Part shown: in pieces, positions 50,983 through 59,296 of the stretch
How the letters are laid out: the number at the start of each line of letters is the position of its first letter
Numbering within the stretch: position 1 is the stretch's first letter
NCBI GenBank assembly: GCA_905207625.1
Contig: CAJLLT010000008.1
Coordinates: 1-64,000, forward strand
Direction: 5' to 3'
Origin: an uncultured Eubacteriales bacterium
Lineage (GTDB): Bacteria; Bacillota; Clostridia; Oscillospirales; UBA644
Length of the DNA stretch: 64,000 nt
The notes under the pieces: model-generated
The model's database searches: none
What the model saw: the letters and a program-made list of their open reading frames with translations, nothing else
Told to the model about the DNA's origin: nothing
Program-made: the position numbers and the translations under genes

Positions 50983-51257
50983 CAGACGTTAGTAAAAACG
51001 TTGATATTCTTCGAAGGAATAACCGTAGAGATAGCATGCTTGTACACCATCTGAGATTTCCCTTCGCTTTCGATAATCACAACATAAGTATCAAATCCCT
51101 TTACAACGCCCCTTATCTGAAAGCCGTTGGTGAGGAACATCGTAATGAACATTTTTTCCTTACGGGCAACGTTCAGAAAAAGCTCCTGCAGATTGATATT
51201 CTTGTTTTTCGCGGTCTCCTCGGTAACGGGAGCCGTAGTCTGAATGTTTTCTTCCAT
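50982..51257 (-). CDS. hfq: RNA chaperone Hfq
   Basis: 91 residues. The Sm1 motif (LFLNVARKEKMFITMFLTNGFQIRGVVKGFDTYVV) and Sm2 (MVYKHAISTVIPSK) are complete. The N-terminal 17 residues before the core are polar and longer than in most Hfq proteins. Hexameric ring that helps small RNAs pair with mRNAs. It leads the operon towards sepF and ileS; often hfq follows miaA, and here too miaA lies just upstream but with a separate hfq promoter. Confidence 0.95.
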   Translation of the reverse strand: MEENIQTTAPVTEETAKNKNINLQELFLNVARKEKMFITMFLTNGFQIRGVVKGFDTYVVIIESEGKSQMVYKHAISTVIPSKNINVFTNV

Positions 51258-51269
51258 GGTTAATTAACC
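51258..51269. promoter_or_regulatory. 12-bp palindrome between ribosome site and hfq start
   Basis: GGTTAATTAACC is a perfect palindrome lying between the start codon and the GGAGG site, whose last two G residues it includes. It could act as a protein-binding site, or pair between transcripts to hide the ribosome site. Confidence 0.5.
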
Positions 51270-51373
51270 TCCAAAGTATCAGGGTCTGGTACGTTCCGGC
51301 GGTTCCGCAGTCACGGAGCACACCCGAGTTTTATCCTTTAAGAATCAGATTACCCATACTATTAATTACCATT

Positions 51374-51402
51374 ATTATACCACAAAAAAGAGATTAAATC
51401 AA
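51374..51402 (-). promoter_or_regulatory. promoter of the hfq operon
   Basis: On the minus strand TTGATT (51397-51402), 17-nt spacer, TATAAT (51374-51379) with TG before it. The transcript would have a leader of about 110 nt before hfq. Confidence 0.8.
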
Positions 51403-51431
51403 TAGCATAGGTTGAAAATGCTTCCAATGTC

Positions 51432-52364
51432 TTAATTCTTTATAAATTTAGATATAATTTGTTCGCACTTTTTTAACATTTCTTCATGACTGATTTCATC
51501 ATTGTTCATCCAAATTATATCTTTATCCCGTCTGAACCACGTTAACTGCCGCTTTGCGTAATGACGGCTGTCTTTTTTGATCTGTTCCTTTACGGAATCT
51601 ATGTCCGTCTCTCCGTTCAGATACGGTTCAAACTGTTTGTAGCCTATGGCCTGTCTTGCCGTGCGCGACAGGCTGCCGAATCCTAAATCCGAAATCTCTC
51701 CGACAAGTCCACGGTCAAACATTTCATCAACGCGGTCATTGATTGAACCGTAAAGCAACTGACGGTCAGCAAAACTCAGCCCGAACTTCAGGAACTCATA
51801 AGGAGACTCACTCTTCGATTCCCTGTTCAGCTGCCCTATAGTCTTTCCCGTTGCCCGATAGACCTCAAGGGCCCGGATAATGCGCTTTATGTCATTATCA
51901 TTCAAAGAAGCATAGGATTCCGGATCTATCTCTTCAAGAAGTTTCTTTACCGCGGCTCCCCCGTTTTCCCTCGCAACAGAATTAAGGTACTCCCTGTATT
52001 CCGGGTCCGGAGATTCCTCGGAGAGGCTGACGTTCTCGGTAAAACTTGAGACATAAAGCCCGGTCCCGCCCACCAGGAACGGCAATTTTCCCCGGGAAAT
52101 AATTTTCTCAGCGCATTCACGGGCAAGACGAAGATAGTCGGCAAGACTGAAATCCTGCTGAGGGTCCACAACATCAATCATATGGTGCGGAACCCCTTCC
52201 ATCTGCTCAGGGGTGACTTTGGCCGTACCTATATCCATTCCCCGGTAGATCTGCATTGAATCCGCAGAGATTATCTCTCCGTCAAATTTTTTCGCAAGAG
52301 CTACCGAGAGGCTTGTTTTTCCGCATGCCGTAGGACCGACGATCACTATGACTTTGCTTTTCAT
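51432..52364 (-). CDS. miaA: tRNA dimethylallyltransferase
   Basis: 310 residues. P-loop GPTACGKTSL (near 8-17), the substrate Asp/Thr region ISADSMQIYRGMDIGTAK (near 33), VGGTGLYVS (near 100) and RRDKDIIWM near the end. Adds a dimethylallyl group to A37 of tRNAs reading UNN codons; MiaB at 57454-58869 then methylthiolates it. Start and the mutL stop overlap as TGATG, so translation is coupled. Confidence 0.96.
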   Translation of the reverse strand: MKSKVIVIVGPTACGKTSLSVALAKKFDGEIISADSMQIYRGMDIGTAKVTPEQMEGVPHHMIDVVDPQQDFSLADYLRLARECAEKIISRGKLPFLVGGTGLYVSSFTENVSLSEESPDPEYREYLNSVARENGGAAVKKLLEEIDPESYASLNDNDIKRIIRALEVYRATGKTIGQLNRESKSESPYEFLKFGLSFADRQLLYGSINDRVDEMFDRGLVGEISDLGFGSLSRTARQAIGYKQFEPYLNGETDIDSVKEQIKKDSRHYAKRQLTWFRRDKDIIWMNNDEISHEEMLKKCEQIISKFIKN

Positions 52365-54382
52365 CAGACGATCCTCTTGAACTGTTTTTCTATGGCACGT
52401 TCGGTGAGCACAAAAGTTATGGGGCGACCGTGCGGACAGTATTTCAGTTTTTCACGATTTTCAAAATACGTCTTTACAAGAGCTTCCCGTTCCGTGTCCG
52501 ATGTTACGTTTCCGCTCTTAATTGAAGCTTTACAGGCAATTGAGTAAAGGAACTTGTCAAACAGTTCCTTCGCGGAAAGATCCCGGCTCTTTTTTATCAC
52601 GGCATATTCCGAAAGTACGGAATCCACATCGTCTATATCGATCAGTGACGGGATGCTTCTTACGGCTATCTCTCCGCCGAAATCCTCCACATCTATTCCT
52701 GCAGAAAGCAATTCTCCCCTGTTTTCGAGAATAATCTGAGACTCCACAGCACCGATCCGGCACAGTTTTGGGGCAAGCAATGTCTGGACTTCGACCTCAC
52801 GTGTTCGGAGTTTTTCAAAATTCATTCTCTCGTGCAGAGCGTGCTTATCTATGAAAAGAAGTTCATTGACGTCAGTGCCGAAGACCTCAACTATGATGTA
52901 TGTATTAAAGGCTTCACCGGTTATTCTGTAATCGGGAACGGAGCCGTCATCAAAAAGCTTTGTTTCAGGTTCTTTAACTGTTTCTTCTTTCCGGGGCTGC
53001 TGTTCCGGTGACGAGTTATAATCCATTGGGATCAGAGGTGACGCAAGACCTGCATTGAAAAGATCCGGCACTGCCCTGAAACTGTCTTCTTTCCCGGATC
53101 GAAGTGACGGTTCGGGGACAGATTCTCTTTTCTCACCGGATACAGGGTTAATGGGGATTTGCTTATCCGAAACGGGCGGTACGGGAGGGAAAGATTCAAT
53201 CTGATCCCATGCCTTCGGAGCATCCTTGTAGTCTATAACGGTCCATCCGCTGACGGTACGGACCTCTTTAATTTTCTTTTCCGGGACGTTCTCAGGCGAA
53301 ATATTTACATTTACAGTGGCTTTTCTTTCCGGTATCCCGAGAACCTCCGCCGCGGCCTTCTTAGCCTTCCCGAATTCCACTTCCGCCAAGGCTGAATCCT
53401 TGTTCAGAGCATCCCTGATGCCCCGGCACAACACGTCGCAAATAAGCTTCTCATCGGAAAACTTGATTTCAAGCTTGCTGGGGTGAACGTTGATATCCAC
53501 GGCGGAAGGGTCTATGTGCAGCATAAGAACACAGCAGGGATAGCGTCCGATCATTATGCTGTTGCGGTAGACCGATTCAAATGCCGACTGAAGCGCCCTT
53601 GAACGGACGACCCTTCCGTTGACAAAAAACACCTGATAATTCCGGTTAGGTCTGCTTGACAGAGGTTTCCCTGTGAATCCGTTCACACCTATCGTTCCGT
53701 CTTCAAAACTTACCGGAAGCATGGAGTCGCAGAACTCTTTGCCGTAGACACTGAAAAGTGTCTGGAACTCATTTCCGTTGCCCGGGGTGAAGAGTTTTTG
53801 TACTCCGTTGACAAAGTACGAAAAGGATATCTGAGGTTCGGAAAGAGCGAGCTTTTCTATGAAATATGTAATATGCCCGGTCTCTGTCATCTCACTTTTA
53901 AGAAATTTCAGTCTCGCAGGGGTATTGAAAAACAGGTCCTTTACTTCAATAAGAGTCCCCTCCGCACATCCGGCGACCGTATCAGAAACGGTTTTTCCAC
54001 CTTCTATGCAGAGACAAATCCCCTCATCTGACCCTTTTTCCTTTGTCAGCAGTTTGACCCTGGAAACTGCGCTGACGGAAGGAAGAGCTTCCCCCCTGAA
54101 CCCCAGAGTACGGATATTGAAAAGGTCCGCTTTAGTCGAAATCTTGCTTGTGGCATGTTTCAGAAATGCCTTACGGGCATCGTCAGCAGACATTCCGCAG
54201 CCATTATCGGTTATTTTTATACTCTTGACACCGCCGCCGTAGATCTCAACCCGGATCTTTGTCGCCCCGGCATCGATGGAGTTTTCCACCAGTTCCTTGA
54301 CAACGGACGCAGGCCTTTCAATAACTTCACCGGCAGCAATCAGATCCGAAACCTCCGGATCAAGAAGATTTATTCTCGACAT
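52364..54382 (-). CDS. mutL: DNA mismatch repair protein MutL
   Basis: 672 residues, RBS GGGAGG. N-terminal GHKL ATPase with ELVENSIDAGATKI (near 29), ITDNGCGMS (near 56) and GFRGEALPS (near 94). After a Pro/Glu-rich linker the C-terminal dimerisation and endonuclease domain has DKHALHERMNFE (near 495), which fits the DxHAxxExxxxE metal motif with Lys in place of Gln, and CPHGRP near the end. So this MutL should nick DNA, as in species without MutH. Overlaps miaA. Confidence 0.96.
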   Translation of the reverse strand: MSRINLLDPEVSDLIAAGEVIERPASVVKELVENSIDAGATKIRVEIYGGGVKSIKITDNGCGMSADDARKAFLKHATSKISTKADLFNIRTLGFRGEALPSVSAVSRVKLLTKEKGSDEGICLCIEGGKTVSDTVAGCAEGTLIEVKDLFFNTPARLKFLKSEMTETGHITYFIEKLALSEPQISFSYFVNGVQKLFTPGNGNEFQTLFSVYGKEFCDSMLPVSFEDGTIGVNGFTGKPLSSRPNRNYQVFFVNGRVVRSRALQSAFESVYRNSIMIGRYPCCVLMLHIDPSAVDINVHPSKLEIKFSDEKLICDVLCRGIRDALNKDSALAEVEFGKAKKAAAEVLGIPERKATVNVNISPENVPEKKIKEVRTVSGWTVIDYKDAPKAWDQIESFPPVPPVSDKQIPINPVSGEKRESVPEPSLRSGKEDSFRAVPDLFNAGLASPLIPMDYNSSPEQQPRKEETVKEPETKLFDDGSVPDYRITGEAFNTYIIVEVFGTDVNELLFIDKHALHERMNFEKLRTREVEVQTLLAPKLCRIGAVESQIILENRGELLSAGIDVEDFGGEIAVRSIPSLIDIDDVDSVLSEYAVIKKSRDLSAKELFDKFLYSIACKASIKSGNVTSDTEREALVKTYFENREKLKYCPHGRPITFVLTERAIEKQFKRIV

Positions 54383-54397
54383 AAAAACCTCCCTTCA

Positions 54398-57001
54398 TCA
54401 GCCGTCTATGGCTTTTGCCTTTTTTGTAAGGTCGTAAAGTGTGTTCATAGCTTCAATCGGAGTAAGAACGGTCGCATCAATATTTTTCACCTGCCGCAAA
54501 AAATCATCCTTTGCGGTATCCGTAAATGATATCTGCCCGTCATCGTAGTTTTCGTGAACTGCAGTGGCTGGGGAACCTGATACCGCAGGAGATTCGGCTT
54601 CAATCTCAGTCAGTATCTGTTCGGCCCTCTTTATGACCCTTTCATTTACTCCGGCAAGGCGAGCGACATCAATACCATAACTGTCATCAGTCCCGCCGCG
54701 GACGATCTTTCTCAGAAAAACTATTTCTTTTCCGTTCCTTCGGGCGGCAACATTGTAGTTTTTTACGCCTTCGAGTTTTTCTTCCATTTTTACAAGTTCA
54801 TGATAATGCGTGGCGAACAGGGTTTTTGCACATATCCTGTCATTGACGTATTCAAGCACCGACTGAGCTATGCTCATACCGTCAAAAGTGCTTGTTCCGC
54901 GCCCGATCTCATCGAAAACGATAAGGCTCTTCCTTGTGGCATTTTTCAGTATATATGCAACCTCACTCATTTCGACCATGAATGTGGAACGTCCGGTGGA
55001 AAGGTCGTCCGAGGCTCCGACCCGTGTGAATATTTTGTCAACAACACACATACGGGCATCCTGAGCCGGAACAAAAGATCCTATCTGAGCCATGAGAACG
55101 ATAAGCGCAACCTGACGCATATAAGTAGATTTACCCGCCATATTCGGTCCGGTAATAACAAGAGTCTTGTCAGTTGTCGTATTCATACATGTGTCATTGG
55201 CCACAAAAAGCTCATCAGTAAGCACATCTTCAACAACCGGATGTCTTCCGCCCCGGATCTCAATTCCGTCACCCGTTGTCATTTCCGGTTTGACATAGTT
55301 ATTCTTCACCGCCGTTTCAGCCAAGGAACACAGTGTGTCAAGAATCCCCACAGCTCTGGCTGCGGTTTTGATCTGTTCTATGTAACCGGTGACTGTTCCC
55401 ACTATCTGTTCAAACAGATCATTCTCTATCTGAACCATCCTTTCGGATGCGGACAGAAGTTTTGTTTCCAGTTCCTTGAGTTCCGGTGTGATGAATCTTT
55501 CCCCGTTCACGAGAGTCTGTTTGCGGATGTAATTATCGGGAACTCCGGAAAGATTTGAGTTGGAGACTTCAATATAGTATCCGAAGACTTTGTTGTATCT
55601 GATCCTGAGGTTCTTGATACCGGTACGTTCTTTTTCCGCAGTTTCGATACCCATTATGACATTTTTCGTATTGTCATGCAGCTGCCTGAGTTCGTCCAGT
55701 TCGCTGTTGAATCCTTCACGGATAAAACCTCCCTCCCGGATAATTGCCGGAGGATCATCCTTTATTGCCGCAGAAAGCAATGACGTAACCGCCGAATGAT
55801 CGCCGAGTTGCACGGTTATCTCGTCCAGGAGAGAATTGTCAAAGGTTCCGGTAATACTGCGGACCTCCGGAAGCTGTTGCAGGGAGGCACAGAGGCCCAG
55901 AAGATCCCGTGGATTTACGGATCCGTAAACGATCTTGGATACAAGACGTTCAATATCTTTTATCCTGCCCAGTACCGAAAGGAGCTGGGATCTTTCTATA
56001 TTATTCACAAAGAGCTTTTCAACAGCATTCTGCCTTCTGAGTATTTCAGGGACGGAGACTAAGGGTTTTTCAATAAATTTACGCAGAGTCCGTGCGCCCA
56101 TAGCGGTCCGCGTGCGATCCAGCACCCCGAGAAGTGAGCCGTGCTTTTCTTTTGTCCGCGCGTTTTCTGTCAGTTCAAGACTCCGCCATGTGGCAGAATC
56201 TATATCCATATACCGGGAAGAATCCATAAATTCGATCCGGTCAAGATTGAATACATCTTTGAATTGTGTCTTGCGTATGTAATCCGACAAAAAGCCAAGA
56301 CACAGCACCGCAGTTACAGGGCATTTGTCCCGAATATCGGCAGCTTTAAGGCATTCATTTCCGTACTTCCGGTAAACGTCGTCACTTTCCGGAGAATCGC
56401 AGGCCGTAACCATGCAATTGGCATTCGCTGAGGTGAACGCGTTAATTCCGGGGTTGACCGAGAGGTCAAAATTAGTATAGATTTCCTTGGGTGAAAATGA
56501 AGAAAACTCATTGAGTACGGAACCGTCAGAGGGTTCATACTCCTTCGTGACAAGGACCTCACCGGTTGAGATGTCGGCAAAGCAGTACACGACCTTCCCG
56601 GAGGCGGAAAAGGCCGCAACAACATAACTGTTTTTGGTGGAATCAAGCATTGACGGATCCGTGACCATTCCTGGAGAAACGACACGGACTATTTTTCTCT
56701 CATTGACTTCGTTGGTTACGGGGTCCTTTATCTGCTCACAAACAGCAACCCTGTATCCCTTTGAAACAAGGCGGGCGATATATCCGTCGACGCTGTGAAA
56801 GGGTACTCCGCACATCGGCGCACGTTCCTCGAGTCCGCAATCACGTCCGGTAAGTGTAATGTCAAGTTCTTTGCTTGCTACGATGGCATCCTCAAAGAAT
56901 AACTCATAGAAGTCCCCCAGCCGATACATCATCAGTGCATTTTTGTACTGTTTTTTCATTTCGCAGTACTGCTGCATCATCGGGGATAACGTGTTCGCCA
57001 T
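54398..57001 (-). CDS. mutS: DNA mismatch repair protein MutS
   Basis: The ATG at 57001 with AAAGGGGC 7 nt upstream is preferred to a TTG at 57007. 867 residues. Mismatch-binding N-terminus with GDFYELFFEDA (the Phe-x-Glu wedge), connector, clamp, and ATPase with GPNMAGKSTYMRQ (near 617), VFDEIGRGTSTFDG (near 693) and the composite-site ATHYHEL. Binds mismatches and recruits MutL, whose gene starts 15 nt downstream. Confidence 0.97.
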   Translation of the reverse strand: MANTLSPMMQQYCEMKKQYKNALMMYRLGDFYELFFEDAIVASKELDITLTGRDCGLEERAPMCGVPFHSVDGYIARLVSKGYRVAVCEQIKDPVTNEVNERKIVRVVSPGMVTDPSMLDSTKNSYVVAAFSASGKVVYCFADISTGEVLVTKEYEPSDGSVLNEFSSFSPKEIYTNFDLSVNPGINAFTSANANCMVTACDSPESDDVYRKYGNECLKAADIRDKCPVTAVLCLGFLSDYIRKTQFKDVFNLDRIEFMDSSRYMDIDSATWRSLELTENARTKEKHGSLLGVLDRTRTAMGARTLRKFIEKPLVSVPEILRRQNAVEKLFVNNIERSQLLSVLGRIKDIERLVSKIVYGSVNPRDLLGLCASLQQLPEVRSITGTFDNSLLDEITVQLGDHSAVTSLLSAAIKDDPPAIIREGGFIREGFNSELDELRQLHDNTKNVIMGIETAEKERTGIKNLRIRYNKVFGYYIEVSNSNLSGVPDNYIRKQTLVNGERFITPELKELETKLLSASERMVQIENDLFEQIVGTVTGYIEQIKTAARAVGILDTLCSLAETAVKNNYVKPEMTTGDGIEIRGGRHPVVEDVLTDELFVANDTCMNTTTDKTLVITGPNMAGKSTYMRQVALIVLMAQIGSFVPAQDARMCVVDKIFTRVGASDDLSTGRSTFMVEMSEVAYILKNATRKSLIVFDEIGRGTSTFDGMSIAQSVLEYVNDRICAKTLFATHYHELVKMEEKLEGVKNYNVAARRNGKEIVFLRKIVRGGTDDSYGIDVARLAGVNERVIKRAEQILTEIEAESPAVSGSPATAVHENYDDGQISFTDTAKDDFLRQVKNIDATVLTPIEAMNTLYDLTKKAKAIDG

Positions 57002-57037
57002 TCTCAAGCCCCTTTCATTGCTTCTTTTTACTGCGGA

Positions 57038-57433
57038 TCAGTGGCATCCGCCGCATGAGGAACAGTTGCCGCTGCAACCGGACTGAGTTTCTTCGCCGGT
57101 TATGGAATAATTAATGACAGCAACCACATTTTTGACTATCGAATCAAATTTTTCTTTTTCCGCAAAGAATTCCTTCATTGTCGGATTTTCAACGGCTTTC
57201 ATATAGGCCTGACGTGCCTCCTCCTGAAGTCTTGCGATCGTCGCATCATCTTTGGAGTCGCCTTTGTCAATTTCATTGGAAAGAGCAAGCTTTTTCAGGT
57301 TGAACTCTCCTATTATAGCCTGAAGCTCCGAGTCTGTGTTATACTTTTCCTTAGCCTTCTCATATGAGGAGAACTCTTCGGTTTCCCTGAGAAGCTGCCC
57401 GATCTGTTTAGCAAGTTCTATAATCTGATCCAT
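57038..57433 (-). CDS. ylbF: YlbF/YmcA family protein with Cys-rich tail
   Basis: The ATG at 57433 with a GGAAAAGGAAACG stretch upstream gives 131 residues; the longer frame overlaps miaB. The N-terminal 110 residues are helical (LAKQIGQLLRETEEFSSYEKAKE), as in the Com_YlbF family. The last 15 residues carry five Cys and a His (GCSGNCSSCGGCH). In Bacillus, YlbF, YmcA and YaaT form a complex that carries iron-sulfur clusters and affects RNase Y and phosphorelay output. The tail here fits metal binding. It lies between miaB and mutS. Confidence 0.85.
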   Translation of the reverse strand: MDQIIELAKQIGQLLRETEEFSSYEKAKEKYNTDSELQAIIGEFNLKKLALSNEIDKGDSKDDATIARLQEEARQAYMKAVENPTMKEFFAEKEKFDSIVKNVVAVINYSITGEETQSGCSGNCSSCGGCH

Positions 57434-57453
57434 TTTTCGTTTCCTTTTCCGTT

Positions 57454-58869
57454 TTATTCCGCGTTTCCGAACAGAGCCCAATTTGAAGCCCTGTCAATCT
57501 TCACGTCGGTGAATTGCCCCGGAGCCTTGCCGCTGTCCGGGAAGTTTACTATTATGTTTGTATCCGTTCTGCCTGTTTGCGTGGTGTGCGTATCGTCGGT
57601 GTATCCTTCAATAAGTACTCTCTCAGTATTTCCGACAAAACGTCGGTTATTCCGTTCCGAAAGCTCCACCTGAAGCTTCACAAGCCGGTCAAACCGACTG
57701 TGTTTCACGTCATCCGGGATCTGGGGCATTTCCGCCGCAGGCGTACCCTTCCGCATTGAGTATATAAACGTATAGAGACCGCCGAACCCGACTTTTTCTA
57801 TAAGAGACAGCGTATCCTCGAAATCCTCTTCCGTTTCCGTCGGAAAACCGACTATAACATCACTGGTCAGTACCAGACCCTTTATCTTTGAAGCCGCATA
57901 CTCTGTAAGGGAAATATAGTCGTCACGGGTATATCTTCTGTTCATCAATGTCAGGATCCGGTCGCTTCCGGACTGAAACGGTAAATGCAGATGTTTGCAT
58001 ACCTTCTCACAGTCGGCGACGGTGTCGATAAGTTCCTTTGTCGCATCCTTTGGATGGGATGTCATGAATCTTATTCTGAAATCCCCGTCCAGCGCATTAA
58101 TGTCCCGGAGTAACCGGGCGAAATTATATCCGTCAGCCCTGCCCTTGCAATAGGAATTGACATTCTGCCCCAGCAGGGTGATATCCTTATACCCCTCTGA
58201 AACAAGTTGCCGGACTTCGGAAATGACACTTTCGGGTTCCCGGCTTCTTTCCCTGCCCCTGACATAGGGAACGATACAGTAAGAGCAGAAATTATTGCAA
58301 CCGTACATGACGGAAACCCAGGCTTTGAAGCTGTTCCCCCGATGTATGGGAGTGTTCTCCGCCACAAGACCGTTGATCTGTTCCGTGTCGGAAATTCTCT
58401 GCCCCGTAGTAAGGACTTTACAGAGGTTTTCCGGGAAACGGTGCATTACCTGCGTACCGAAAACAAGGTTGACGTGTCTGTATTTCTTCAGTACTTCTTC
58501 GGCAAGTCCAGGCTGCTGCATCATACATCCGCAAAGTGCTATTACGAGCGAGGGCTTCAGTCTTTTATAGGCAACAAGAGCTCCGAGCTTTCCGAAAACT
58601 CTCTGTTCGGCGTGATCTCTTACGGCACATGTGTTGAACAGAATAAAATCAGCATCCTCCTCGGACAGACACGGCTCATACCCCATCCGGTCAAGCATTC
58701 CGCTGATACGCTCCGTATCATTTTCATTCTGCTGACAGCCGAATGTACGGCAAAGATATTTACGGGATGTCCCCGTGGATTCCCTGTACTGAAGATTCAA
58801 TGCCCTGACTTTCTGTATGTATTCACTCTGCTCCGCATCCAAAGCAAAATCCAAATATATTTCCGACAT
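57454..58869 (-). CDS. miaB: tRNA-2-methylthio-N6-dimethylallyladenosine synthase
   Basis: 471 residues. N-terminal UPF0004 domain with RTFGCQQNENDTERISG (first cluster Cys, near 46), FNTCAVRDHAEQ and ALCGCMMQ, the radical-SAM motif CNNFCSYC (near 190) and a C-terminal TRAM domain. Adds a methylthio group to i6A37 made by MiaA. Head of the miaB-ylbF-mutS-mutL-miaA operon. Confidence 0.96.
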   Translation of the reverse strand: MSEIYLDFALDAEQSEYIQKVRALNLQYRESTGTSRKYLCRTFGCQQNENDTERISGMLDRMGYEPCLSEEDADFILFNTCAVRDHAEQRVFGKLGALVAYKRLKPSLVIALCGCMMQQPGLAEEVLKKYRHVNLVFGTQVMHRFPENLCKVLTTGQRISDTEQINGLVAENTPIHRGNSFKAWVSVMYGCNNFCSYCIVPYVRGRERSREPESVISEVRQLVSEGYKDITLLGQNVNSYCKGRADGYNFARLLRDINALDGDFRIRFMTSHPKDATKELIDTVADCEKVCKHLHLPFQSGSDRILTLMNRRYTRDDYISLTEYAASKIKGLVLTSDVIVGFPTETEEDFEDTLSLIEKVGFGGLYTFIYSMRKGTPAAEMPQIPDDVKHSRFDRLVKLQVELSERNNRRFVGNTERVLIEGYTDDTHTTQTGRTDTNIIVNFPDSGKAPGQFTDVKIDRASNWALFGNAE

Positions 58870-58901
58870 CTGTTATTCTCCCTGAAACGACATACAGTTA
58901 T

Positions 58902-58930
58902 ATTATAATACAAAAACCGTGGTTTGTAAA
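58902..58930 (-). promoter_or_regulatory. promoter of the miaB-mutS-mutL-miaA operon
   Basis: On the minus strand TTTACA (58925-58930), 17-nt spacer, TATAAT (58902-58907). Confidence 0.8.
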
Positions 58931-58990
58931 TAACTTTCTTGAAATTAACATCGAAAATTATATAATTTTTGTGTTTTTTTGGATTTTTGC

Positions 58991-59019
58991 TTTACAAACG
59001 GAATAAATGATGCTATAAT
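58991..59019 (+). promoter_or_regulatory. promoter of the Cys-rich protein and pgi
   Basis: TTTACA (58991-58996), 17-nt spacer, TATAAT (59014-59019) with TG at 59011-59012 (extended -10). Confidence 0.8.
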
Positions 59020-59058
59020 ATCAATATGTAGCGTTAACGGACAGTGAGGTACAAGGAT

Positions 59059-59268
59059 ATGTTCAGAAAAGATATTGAACCGGATTGCCGCTGGTGCAGA
59101 TACGGCTATGTCACCGTTGAAGAAGATGTATGTCTCTGCGATAAATGCGGCGTAATATCCAGGCCCACAGGATGCCGGAAGTTCGTTTACGACCCGCTGA
59201 AAAGAATTCCTCAGCCCAAAAAGGTCCCCGAGTCTGAGTTTTCGGCGGAAGATTTTTCGATAGAGTAA
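59059..59268 (+). CDS. 69-residue Cys-rich, probably metal-binding protein
   Basis: ATG at 59059 after GAGGT. Cys at residues 10, 13, 25, 27, 30 and 39: a CxxC pair, a CxCxxC group and a CRKF box, then YDPLKRIPQP and a Ser/Glu-rich tail. This spacing suggests a zinc ribbon or a small iron-sulfur site. I know similar small proteins only as unnamed clostridial conserved proteins, so no function is proposed. It is 28 nt ahead of pgi, shares its promoter and is probably expressed at a high level. Confidence 0.75.
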   Translation: MFRKDIEPDCRWCRYGYVTVEEDVCLCDKCGVISRPTGCRKFVYDPLKRIPQPKKVPESEFSAEDFSIE

Positions 59269-59296
59269 TTTTTTTGGATATAAGGAGAGTATTACA

